Assembly (NCBI GenBank): GCA_003542575.1
Contig: DPKJ01000014.1
Coordinates: 300,566 to 364,565, forward strand
Origin: Rikenellaceae bacterium
Lineage (GTDB): Bacteria; Bacteroidota; Bacteroidia; Bacteroidales; UBA932
DNA length: 64,000 nucleotides
Direction: 5' to 3'
The stretch's first letter is position 1. Every line of letters begins with the position of its first letter. Below the pieces are notes generated by a model. The model did no database searches and was not told the DNA's origin. It saw only the letters and a list, made by a program, of their open reading frames with translations. A program made the position numbers and the translations under genes. This document shows positions 55,719 through 63,078 of this stretch, one piece after another.

Positions 55719-57171
55719 TCTGCCCCTCATTTATTCTGGCAATTTCTTTTGCAAGAAGTTTTTTACCCTCAATATCACCTTGTCTGGCAATCATCACGCG
55801 CTGAGCCTGAGGAGAGCCTGCTCCATGCATCGACTCTGTGCGGTAGCCGACAGCTGCAGTACCAAGTGTTATGTTTTCGATAAGGCGCAGGATGCGCATA
55901 CGATTTTCCGTTGAAACCCCTGCAACTCCAACAAGGTACTTCTCGATGTATGGACCTACCTCTGAACTGCGAAAATCCTGTTCCGATGGCATTGTAACCA
56001 TAAGACCTCCCGCGATATCTTCGGCAAGGCGTGCAATCTCGTATGGCATACGGGTGATATTCTGTTTGCAGACGTTGGCAAGTAAAAGGTTAACTATATA
56101 GTTACCGGCAGGCATCGATTCTCCCTCTGCAGAACAGGCTATACCACAAGCATATAGTGTCTCATTAAGGTGAGTCATTTCGATTAATTTATCTTTGATG
56201 TGACTTGCTTTGGCAGCTCCGTTGTAATCGGCAGCTAAAGCTGATGCACCAATCAGTACATCGCCAACGCCAACCTTACACCCACCGTATGACTGGCGGT
56301 GGTATCCTGCGAACCTTTCAACCATCATTCCTGCAAAATCATACTCACGGCACATGAAGATGCGCTCATTAGGAACGAAAACATCATTGAAAATGACAAG
56401 TGCCTCATGTCCGCCAAAGCGTGCGTTACCCAGGTCAATGTCTGCACCCGGCTCCATTTTGCGTGTATCACATGATTGTCTTCCGTAGATCATGACAACC
56501 CCATCTGCATCAGATGGAACAGCAAAGGCGACGGCATAATCAGCATCCTCTTCCTTCATTGCAATGGTAGGCATTATTAGATGCTCGTGAGAATTTACTG
56601 CACCTGTCTGATGAGCTTTTGCACCTCTCACCACAATTCCTTCAGGCAAAACCTTTACAATTCGAAGATAGAGGTCAGCATCGGCCTGCTTCGAAGGAGA
56701 CAAACCTCTATCTCCCTTTGGATCGGTCATCGCACCGTCAACCGTAAGGTCGTTCTCCTGTACAAATTTCAGATAGTCAGTAAATCGCTTGTGATATTCT
56801 GTGCCGTGCTTTTTGTCGATCTCATATGTAGTAGAGTAGATAGCATTAAAGGCATCCATTCCTACGCAGCGTTGAAAACAGGCAGCAGTCTTCTGCCCTA
56901 AGAGGCGCTGCATCTTAACCTTTTTTACAAGGTCGTCTGTACTCTGATGCAGGTGGCAAAAACGGTTGATGGTTTTACCTGTCAGATTGGACGTTGCTGT
57001 CATAAGTTCCCGGTACTCCGGTTTTTCGGCAAGCTCATAGGTCATTGCAACAGAATTCATTGACGGCAAGATCATAGGATGATCAACAGGATTGTCTACA
57101 AGTTCGCCCATAAGGTAAACCTTGAGATTCATCTTCCTAAGGCTTTCGATATACTGCTCTTTTGTCATCAT
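55711..57171 (-). CDS. abfD: 4-hydroxybutyryl-CoA dehydratase/vinylacetyl-CoA isomerase
   Basis: A 486-residue FAD and [4Fe-4S] radical enzyme that converts 4-hydroxybutyryl-CoA to crotonyl-CoA. The cluster ligands known from C. aminobutyricum (three Cys, one His) are all visible: Cys98 and Cys102 in AACFQRCVGMD, His291 and Cys298 in YHRQSYGGCKVG. HpaB-type flavin segments (HEHLIMPTIAM, FNDVFVPNERIFM) are present. Translation starts at the first of two ATGs. It is the first gene of the cluster, 180 bases downstream of a cobalamin riboswitch, although the enzyme itself uses no B12. Confidence 0.93.
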   Translation of the reverse strand: MMTKEQYIESLRKMNLKVYLMGELVDNPVDHPMILPSMNSVAMTYELAEKPEYRELMTATSNLTGKTINRFCHLHQSTDDLVKKVKMQRLLGQKTAACFQRCVGMDAFNAIYSTTYEIDKKHGTEYHKRFTDYLKFVQENDLTVDGAMTDPKGDRGLSPSKQADADLYLRIVKVLPEGIVVRGAKAHQTGAVNSHEHLIMPTIAMKEEDADYAVAFAVPSDADGVVMIYGRQSCDTRKMEPGADIDLGNARFGGHEALVIFNDVFVPNERIFMCREYDFAGMMVERFAGYHRQSYGGCKVGVGDVLIGASALAADYNGAAKASHIKDKLIEMTHLNETLYACGIACSAEGESMPAGNYIVNLLLANVCKQNITRMPYEIARLAEDIAGGLMVTMPSEQDFRSSEVGPYIEKYLVGVAGVSTENRMRILRLIENITLGTAAVGYRTESMHGAGSPQAQRVMIARQGDIEGKKLLAKEIARINEGQNG

Positions 57172-57350
57172 AATAGTATGTGTTTAATATTCAGTTTCGT
57201 GTTTCGGTTCAGGCAAAGCAATCACACTCCGGCAAAAATGCCGGTTTCGCATGTTTTTTCAACTTCGCCCCGCTAAAGGCGACTATTTTCCGAAGTTTAA
57301 CTTTTAGGTTGCCATTCAACCCGGTCCACGGGGCTAACTGACATTTACTT
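57172..57350 (-). promoter_or_regulatory. Leader between riboswitch and abfD (putative expression platform)
   Basis: About 180 nt without a plausible ORF. In transcript orientation, GCCCCG (57334-57329) can pair with CGGGGC (57272-57267). That same segment is also used in CGAAGTT (57267-57261) pairing with AACTTCG (57297-57291) and in a TCGCC/GGCGA hairpin. A separate CCGGCA/TGCCGG hairpin is at 57244-57229. The pairings exclude each other, as expected of a switch. No hairpin is followed by a U tract, so factor-independent termination is not evident. Confidence 0.45.
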
Positions 57351-57523
57351 GAATTGGCAGGTCTTCTGACTAACACACTCATTCCTAAACCTTCCCGGCC
57401 GTTATGACCAGTGGTCGCAGATTTTTTTGGAACGTTCACGTGCTTCACAGCAGCGGGCCTGTCCGGGATTCACACCCGGTTCCCTTTTAATCAACACACC
57501 TGCTGGTGTATCGATACCAATTC
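57351..57523 (-). promoter_or_regulatory. Cobalamin (B12) riboswitch aptamer
   Basis: In transcript orientation the conserved elements appear in order. A P1 strand GAATTGG is followed by AAAAGGGAA, GGTGTGAATCCCGGACAG, GCCCGCTGCTGTGA and GACCACTGG. Then come GGGAAGG and AGAAGACCTGCC, closed by CCAATTC, which pairs perfectly (7 bp) with the first strand. These match the B12-box consensus. It starts about where transcription from the upstream promoter should begin and leads into abfD. Most such aptamers turn genes off when cobalamin binds. Confidence 0.94.
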
Positions 57524-57528
57524 GGGTG

Positions 57529-57561
57529 CAAATGTATGTATATTTTTGACATTTAACCAAA
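57529..57561 (-). promoter_or_regulatory. Promoter of the riboswitch-abfD operon
   Basis: On the minus strand TTTG (57561-57558) and TACATTTG (57536-57529) are separated by 21 bases, matching the Bacteroidota -33/-7 pair. The predicted start is within a few bases of the 5' end of the riboswitch P1 stem. Confidence 0.75.
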
Positions 57562-57700
57562 CTTTGGGGAGGTTTTTGTAAAAAAAACACAAAAGTTTTT
57601 TAAGCCGAAATGCAACTTGCTCCAATTTAGCAATGTAACGATATGTAGGTATTTGATTATAAATAGAAATAATAATCCAAATAAATGTTCGGATTAGAAA

Positions 57701-59227
57701 TCATTTGCTATTGAAATGTACTAATGACACCAAAAACGACGTAAAATCAGAAATATCCTCATTCACGCTGGCTTTTTCTAAAGCAACCATATACTCCTGC
57801 CGCTTTTCAACGGGAATAATAGTCCAGTTATATCCGCCGGAAATTAACATAGCATTCATCAAGAAGCGTGCTATACGACCATTGCCATCCATATAAGGGT
57901 GGATATATACAAAAATAAAATGTCCTAAAACGGCTCTTACTATGGCATCCGGTTCGTTTTTTATTAGCTCAAATAATACTGGCATAGCTTCTCTGACTGC
58001 ATCCGGATTTAATGGTGTGTGCATCGAGCCTCGAATATAGACTTGATTCGTCCGATATCCGGTTAAATCAGAAGCCTTCAACAAACCAACTGCTACACTT
58101 GGTGCAAATAGTTCCCGATACCACACTCTGTGGTCATTATTTACAATCTCGCCTGGATTATCTCCACCTAAAATATTTTTAACGCTTTCTTTCACGGCTT
58201 GGAATGCTTGCCAATATCCACGGGCAGCCATTGCGTTCACTTGTTCTGCATCAGAAAAATCTTGGTCTGGTTTCCAGTTTCCGCTTTTTACTTTCTCTAT
58301 CAGTTCGTCAGTTACTTTATATCCTTCAATAGAAAGTGAGTGATAAGCATCTAACTTATATAGAGCTTCAATATCCTTTATGCAAACCTCTATGCTTGGA
58401 TGAGAGTGTTGTATTTGAGGAAAGTTGTCTATAACGACATCGCGCATCTTATTCCACATTAACTTCAATCTCATCACATAAGGTGATACTATGTGTGAAT
58501 AAGCTATTGCGCTTTGGTCTGAAAAAGGGTTTTCTTCTCTAATATCATAACCCAGACTTTTCATTGTGCTGATTATTTCATCGGCAGCCGATGTATGACC
58601 AATATTTCGGAATGCTCCGGCTAATCGTCCTGCTTTTGTTGTTTGTCCTTTTTCAAGAACAATTTTCAGAATATCACCCACGTCCGACACCATTGACAAA
58701 CAAGTTCGTGCAGAAACACTATCTGATCTGAAAAAAACAGGGCTACACTCAATCAACGCTTCCGCTAGCGAATAAATGTTAAGACCTAATTTTGGCTCTT
58801 TAGAAATTGGATTTGCAATTGATGCCTGAAAGTAGAGGATTGATGTGTCATGTAGTAAATTTACAATATTGCTTGCTCCTTTTGAGGTGCGAATTATTAC
58901 TTGCTTTGGCACAGTTCTGTTTCCGCTATAAAACGCTAATGACTGATCTGCAGACAAACACCATTCGTTCCCAAATCTGGTATTTGCATACTCGGAGATA
59001 AAAAACCAAAACGAAGTGTACCAGTTTGTGGAATCGCCAGGTGTGCTATCTGGTCTTGATGAAATGTACCATCCCTTCATCACTTCCTGGATAAATCCGT
59101 TTTTTACTAATCTTCCTAAGTGAGTTCGTGATATATTGGCAGATTTAATTACCGCAAGTCCATTCTTATTTTGCAATTTCTGCAACTCTTTTAGAGACTC
59201 TGCCAATCTTTCTTGAAGTGTTGCCAT
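57701..59227 (-). CDS. Fic family protein (AMPylase-type) with N-terminal winged helix-like region
   Basis: A 508-residue Fic protein that would transfer AMP or a similar group to a target protein. The catalytic loop HPYMDGNGRIAR is complete (His443 from the ATG at 59227). An inhibitory SLSIEG motif of the (S/T)xxxE(G/N) type precedes it (297-302), so the enzyme is likely autoinhibited. The N-terminal 60 residues (SANISRTHLGRLVKNGF ... GWYIS) resemble the DNA-binding part of AbiEi-type antitoxins. The frame continues 35 codons upstream through 24-bp repeats but without an ATG. Separate transcription unit from the butyrate operon. Confidence 0.87.
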   Translation of the reverse strand: MATLQERLAESLKELQKLQNKNGLAVIKSANISRTHLGRLVKNGFIQEVMKGWYISSRPDSTPGDSTNWYTSFWFFISEYANTRFGNEWCLSADQSLAFYSGNRTVPKQVIIRTSKGASNIVNLLHDTSILYFQASIANPISKEPKLGLNIYSLAEALIECSPVFFRSDSVSARTCLSMVSDVGDILKIVLEKGQTTKAGRLAGAFRNIGHTSAADEIISTMKSLGYDIREENPFSDQSAIAYSHIVSPYVMRLKLMWNKMRDVVIDNFPQIQHSHPSIEVCIKDIEALYKLDAYHSLSIEGYKVTDELIEKVKSGNWKPDQDFSDAEQVNAMAARGYWQAFQAVKESVKNILGGDNPGEIVNNDHRVWYRELFAPSVAVGLLKASDLTGYRTNQVYIRGSMHTPLNPDAVREAMPVLFELIKNEPDAIVRAVLGHFIFVYIHPYMDGNGRIARFLMNAMLISGGYNWTIIPVEKRQEYMVALEKASVNEDISDFTSFLVSLVHFNSK

Positions 59228-59230
59228 ATC

Positions 59231-59326
59231 TATTTGGATATTTACTTTTCTTTTTAGTCGAGCGATTACTTTTTTATCGTCACGAGCAAATACTATTTTA
59301 TTCAGCCGTGCGATCGCTATTTTATT
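59231..59326 (-). repeat. Four imperfect 24-bp tandem repeats upstream of fic
   Basis: Units (transcript orientation) run 59326-59303, 59302-59279, 59278-59255 and a decayed 59254-59231. The common pattern is AATAAAATAGnnnTnGCnCGnn. The length is a multiple of three and in frame with fic. If translated it would give an 8-residue repeat of the form K-I-x-I-A-R-L-N. The first unit contains the palindrome GCGATCGC. Confidence 0.8.
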
Positions 59327-59329
59327 TTG

Positions 59330-59360
59330 CAAATATACAATATTCCAGAACCAAACGCAA
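59330..59360 (-). promoter_or_regulatory. Promoter candidate for fic
   Basis: TATATTTG (59337-59330) fits the TAnnTTTG -7 box, with TTG (59360-59358) 20 bases upstream. Transcription would start just at the first 24-bp repeat, placing the repeats in a roughly 100-nt leader. Confidence 0.5.
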
Positions 59361-59652
59361 TATTTTTCTTCTTTCTAATGGGTGAGGTGATCTAATCCTT
59401 TCAGACAGTTTTTATTGATTTCTTAATTTGCTTATTTAAAGGACCTTCTGTTGAATTTCATAATATTACTTATAAGTGTATTTTAAAATAACATAGTTAT
59501 CATCACTGTTGATGGTTGATAATTTAATTTGTTGACTACTACTTAGGATAGATTTATTTACAAATTGACTTAAATATTTTAGGGGAATGCAGATATAATG
59601 ATGTTCTTTATGAGAATATCCTGGAAATATTTGAACACCTTCTTTTGTATTA
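59361..59652. other. Intergenic stretch without a supported gene
   Basis: AT-rich sequence between the fic promoter region and the first BamE-like gene. One 70-codon frame on the minus strand (59678-59466) lacks an ATG, overlaps the upstream gene and resembles nothing I know. No terminator or repeat stands out. Confidence 0.4.
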
Positions 59653-60150
59653 TTACATAAAGTCACTATTAGATTCAATGCCTATCGCAATAATCATTTG
59701 GTTAGAAGGGTTAAAATGGATAATAGCATAACCTCTACTCTTGTATTCCTCACTTGGCGCCCAATAAAAGAGATTAGGCTTTACATTGAATATAATACCC
59801 CCCATTTGATTTACTGATGAAGTACTCATTCCAACTCCAAGAAAATTATTCATTTTAATGTTGTTTCCCCTAATAACGATTTGTTGCAATGAATTATTAA
59901 TGAGTGTAAATTCATTTTCTTTTCCAGTTAAACTGTCAAAATACCAATATGTAATCCAATCCGGAAAATCTTCGTTAGGAGGCGTTATTCTGCTTGGAGC
60001 GCCAAGACTGTCAGCTAGTTGAAACTCTGTGTATGTGGCTCCCAAAATGAGTCCGTTTACTTTGATTTCACTATGTTGTGAAAATACAGGAATAGAAACA
60101 ATTAATGAAACAATGATTATTATAAACTTTTTCATAAGCAACGAATTCAT
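59653..60150 (-). CDS. Small secreted protein, BamE-like paralogue 1
   Basis: A 165-residue protein with a signal peptide (ending SIPVFSQ). The mature part begins IKVNGLILGATYTEFQLADS followed by LGAPSRITPPN. The pattern of a short strand, 'LG.TY...Q...LG.P', and later strands resembles the SmpA/BamE fold. It is very close to paralogue 4 (shared VNQMGG, LFYWAPSEEYK and GYAIIHFNPSNQ), a recent duplicate. Start could also be the ATG five codons later. Last of four tandem genes. Function unknown. Confidence 0.75.
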   Translation of the reverse strand: MNSLLMKKFIIIIVSLIVSIPVFSQHSEIKVNGLILGATYTEFQLADSLGAPSRITPPNEDFPDWITYWYFDSLTGKENEFTLINNSLQQIVIRGNNIKMNNFLGVGMSTSSVNQMGGIIFNVKPNLFYWAPSEEYKSRGYAIIHFNPSNQMIIAIGIESNSDFM

Positions 60151-60220
60151 AAGTGAATGTCATATACAAAAAATCTTGCCGGAGATTCTTTAATTAAATG
60201 TCCGGCAAGAAAATTTAATC

Positions 60221-60709
60221 TTAAGAAGGGAAACGACACACCATTCGTGTAATAATTCCATCATTGTGGAATATCTCGAAGACTGCGTCACCAATTCCCC
60301 TGAAATAATAAGAACCATCCGGTTTTACTTCCAATTGGCCAAAGCCAAGTTGATTGAATTTGGCAACAGGCTCTCCTACTTTAATGCCTCCCTGTAGGTC
60401 TAAAGTAAAAACTGCAAACCTGTTGTCAATCAATGTGAAAGTAGAGAAAAATCCATTATTGCTAAATCTGAAAAAATTTTGCCCGTAGTAGTATTTTTCG
60501 TCTAGTCCGAATTCGCTTTCTCTGCTCCAATATCTGTCCGGGGCTCCGAACTTGTTTGTGACATAGCTATAATTATAAGTCTCGGCCAGTTTCATCCCAT
60601 TTACATCCTGGGCAAATGATGCAAGAGGGGTTGTAATGAGCATTAGAAGAGTGACTGATAATGTTATTGCAGGTTTATTGAGTGTTATCATATCAAGAGA
60701 CTTATGCAT
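60221..60709 (-). CDS. Small secreted protein, BamE-like paralogue 2 (divergent)
   Basis: A 162-residue protein with a signal peptide (ending ASFAQ) and the opening VNGMKLAETYNYSYVTNKFG then APDRYW, the same layout as its neighbours. The rest differs and lacks the FYWAPSE block. It has a G-rich middle (GGIKVGEPVAKFNQLGFGQL) like a second BamE-type half. It starts one base after the stop of paralogue 3. Function unknown. Confidence 0.72.
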   Translation of the reverse strand: MHKSLDMITLNKPAITLSVTLLMLITTPLASFAQDVNGMKLAETYNYSYVTNKFGAPDRYWSRESEFGLDEKYYYGQNFFRFSNNGFFSTFTLIDNRFAVFTLDLQGGIKVGEPVAKFNQLGFGQLEVKPDGSYYFRGIGDAVFEIFHNDGIITRMVCRFPS

Positions 60710-60710
60710 T

Positions 60711-61187
60711 TTATATGAGCGGAATTGCTACTTCTCCACTTATCAATGTGATCTTATTAGTAGAAACATCTGTATGTATTATCAAGTATCCGGTTTCATT
60801 ATAGTAATTTTCGCTAGGCGCCCAATAATAAACACCCGGAGACTTTCCCGGAATAAGCAACCCTCCCATCAGATTTAATGCAGAAGAATCCATACCCACA
60901 CCAAGATAATTATTTACTTTAAACAAAGTATCTCTGATAGTAAAATCAATAAAATCACCAGTTTGAAACACAAATTCTGAACTTCCATAGTGATACTCAG
61001 TCATTTCAGGAATATCGTCATCAGGAGATGGATATCTGATGTTGGTAGGAATTCCTAGTGCTGCAGTTATTTGTGCACCAGAATATGAAGCCGACAGGTT
61101 AAGGCCGTTAATCGTTATTGTGCTGTGTTGTGAGTATGTTGATATTGACCAGAGTGCAAAAATCAAAAATAATATTAACTTTTTCAT
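60711..61187 (-). CDS. Small secreted protein, BamE-like paralogue 3
   Basis: A 158-residue protein with a signal peptide (ending STYSQ), then ITINGLNLSASYSGAQITAA with LGIPTNI following. Further shared blocks are VNNYLGVGMDSSALNLMGG and VYYWAPSENYY. It is intermediate between paralogues 1/4 and 2. It lies nine bases after paralogue 4, so the four genes are probably one transcript. Function unknown. Confidence 0.74.
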   Translation of the reverse strand: MKKLILFLIFALWSISTYSQHSTITINGLNLSASYSGAQITAALGIPTNIRYPSPDDDIPEMTEYHYGSSEFVFQTGDFIDFTIRDTLFKVNNYLGVGMDSSALNLMGGLLIPGKSPGVYYWAPSENYYNETGYLIIHTDVSTNKITLISGEVAIPLI

Positions 61188-61196
61188 AGTGTATTA

Positions 61197-61703
61197 TTAA
61201 ATAAAATCACTTTTTGTGCTAACATCAATCAATGTTATTTTCTGATTAGAAGGGTTAAAGTGGATAATTGCATAACCGATTCTCTTGTATTCCTCGCTTG
61301 GAGCCCAATAAAAAAGATCTGATGCTGAATTGTATATTACGCCTCCCATTTGGTTTACCATCGATATATCCATTCCAACTTCGAGATAATTATTTAATTT
61401 GAAATTATTATTTCTAATGCAGAATTGTTGAAGTGATCCATCAATAAATAAAAACGCACTTTCGTTTCCTATAACACTGTTTAAATAGCGGTATTCAACC
61501 CAATTAGGAAAATCCTGATTTGGAGGAATTATTCTGCTTGGAGCACCTAGACTTTCTGTTATTTGAGACTCTGTGTATGTAGCTCCCAAAATGAGTCCGT
61601 TAACTTTAATTTCACTAAATTGTGAAAATACAGGTATTGAAAGGGTTAATGAAACAATGATAAGCATTAACTTCCTCACAATATGAATATTTAATTTATG
61701 CAT
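61197..61703 (-). CDS. Small secreted protein, BamE-like paralogue 4
   Basis: A 168-residue protein with a signal peptide (ending SIPVFSQ). It matches paralogue 1 over nearly its whole length (IKVNGLILGATYTESQI, LGAPSRIIPPNQDFPNW, VNQMGG, FYWAPSEEYK, IIHFNPSNQ). It is the first gene of the group, with 270 bases upstream to the ychF remnant and its terminator. The real start may be a later in-frame Met (MLIIVSL). Function unknown. Confidence 0.74.
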   Translation of the reverse strand: MHKLNIHIVRKLMLIIVSLTLSIPVFSQFSEIKVNGLILGATYTESQITESLGAPSRIIPPNQDFPNWVEYRYLNSVIGNESAFLFIDGSLQQFCIRNNNFKLNNYLEVGMDISMVNQMGGVIYNSASDLFYWAPSEEYKRIGYAIIHFNPSNQKITLIDVSTKSDFI

Positions 61704-61911
61704 TTTCTTGTAATATTCGCAATAGAATCAAATTTTGTAAATAGAAAACCTGCTCAATGTGCTTACTGACAGATATTTTACCAAAAATAATATAAATTTC
61801 TGACATATTTGCTCACTATAAGTTCACAAAACGCTGATTTGCTGAATAATTACACTCCTGCAAATCGCAAAAACCACTAGTAAATATTAGTAGTTACGAA
61901 AGTTTGAGCAT

Positions 61912-61939
61912 AAAAAAATCAGGCCGGAAAACGACCTGA
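61912..61939 (-). terminator. Terminator downstream of the ychF remnant
   Basis: In leftward orientation an 8-bp stem (TCAGGTCG / CGGCCTGA, one T-G pair) with a five-base loop is followed by seven T. It lies 38 bases past the ychF stop. Confidence 0.8.
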
Positions 61940-61976
61940 ATATTTTTTATTTTTTTTAATCTAAAGCGTTGTTTGA

Positions 61977-62495
61977 TTATACGTTAAAACGGAAGTGCAT
62001 GATGTCGCCGTCCTGAACAACGTACTCTTTGCCCTCTACGGCCATTTTACCGGCCTCTTTACAGGCGGCTTCGCTGCCATACTTAACGTAGTCATCGTAT
62101 TTGATAACCTCAGCACGGATAAAACCCTTTTCAAAATCTGTATGGATGATTCCTGCAGACTGAGGGGCTTTAATTCCTTTGACAAATGTCCAGGCGCGAA
62201 CCTCCTGTACCCCTGCTGTAAAGTAGGTTTCCAGATTTAAAAGCGCATAGGCTGAGCGGATAAGTCTTGAAACTCCGGATGAATCAAGTCCAAGTTCTGA
62301 GAGAAACATCTCCCTCTCCTCAAAGCTTTCAAGCTCTGCAATCTCTGACTCAATTTTAGCCGCCACTACCAGCAACTGAGCATCTTCGTCCTTAATTGCC
62401 TCCTTAACCATCTCTACGTATTTATTGCCACTCTTTGCAGATGCCTCATCTACATTGCAAACATACATAACAGGTTTATTCGTGAGAAGGAAGAG
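61977..62495 (-). pseudogene. ychF: YchF ATPase, 5'-truncated (C-terminal half only)
   Basis: The sequence from LLTNKPV through MYVCNVDEASA to the C-terminus (SAGIIHTDFEKGFIRAEVIKYDDYVKYGSE, then YVVQDGDIMHFRFNV) is the helical and TGS half of the universally conserved YchF/OLA1 ATPase. The full protein is about 365 residues; only about 173 remain. The N-terminal G domain (Walker A, switch regions) is absent: going upstream, the homologous frame meets TAG at 62498-62496 and an unrelated gene ends 17 bases further. The terminator downstream is intact. Either the gene was broken by insertion or the assembly is chimeric here. Confidence 0.85.
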
Positions 62496-62514
62496 CTACT
62501 TTGAGATAAATTGG

Positions 62515-63078
62515 CTATGATGAAGAATACCCTTGATTTAAAACAGACTTTACAAAATTTGTTAACATATCATTAATTACTGGATCATAATGAATGTAAT
62601 AAGTATTGTTTGAATCCACAAATACAATTAAAATACTATCTAATAGTGCTCTGGTGAAAACCAAGCTATTGTCAAAGACATTTGTTAATCCTATACTTTG
62701 CAGTTGTTTTGTTAGATATGTATTCTGCAATTCATTCACAACGAATATATTATTATCATTGATGCCCTCTCGTAACAATAATTCACAAGCTGAAGTTAAA
62801 CATGCCCCACAACTATTAATAGGAGAAAATAAAATTACACAAAGCCCTGAAGAATCAAAACCGGATTGTTTTATATAAAGGTTAATTATGTTTTTTTGAT
62901 CAGAATTTACCAGAGATGTTTCTAAAAATTTTTTAGTTACTTCTTCATACTTTGTTTTTATATTTAAAATCTGAATGTTCTCTGTATTTAAATATTTATT
63001 TAATCTATTGATTCTGAATAAGCATACTATATTAATAGCTATTAATATAATTATTGAAATAGTTTTAAGACCTTTCAT
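62515..63078 (-). CDS. Membrane-anchored thioredoxin-like protein
   Basis: A 187-residue protein with an N-terminal membrane helix (ISIIILIAINIVCLF), a coiled stretch and a thioredoxin-like region. The CxxC-type motif is CGAC in FSPINSCGACLTSACELLL. Its start overlaps the end of the propeller gene by 14 bases. Such pairs, propeller plus small redox protein, recur in Bacteroidota, but I know no role. It ends just before the break in ychF. Confidence 0.7.
   Translation of the reverse strand: MKGLKTISIIILIAINIVCLFRINRLNKYLNTENIQILNIKTKYEEVTKKFLETSLVNSDQKNIINLYIKQSGFDSSGLCVILFSPINSCGACLTSACELLLREGINDNNIFVVNELQNTYLTKQLQSIGLTNVFDNSLVFTRALLDSILIVFVDSNNTYYIHYDPVINDMLTNFVKSVLNQGYSSS

Noticed and set aside
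57220..57250. CCGGCA/TGCCGG hairpin as the riboswitch terminator
   Set aside because: In transcript orientation it is followed by AGTGTGATTGC, not a U tract, so it is not a standard intrinsic terminator.
57431..57450. CACGTG inside the cobalamin riboswitch as another parS-like site
   Set aside because: The flanks do not fit TGTTnCACGTGnAACA (more than three mismatches), and the base identities are explained by the riboswitch.
59466..59678. A 70-codon minus-strand frame downstream of BamE-like paralogue 1
   Set aside because: It begins with TTG, overlaps the upstream gene's end, has no signal peptide or known motif, and the paralogues have no such extension.
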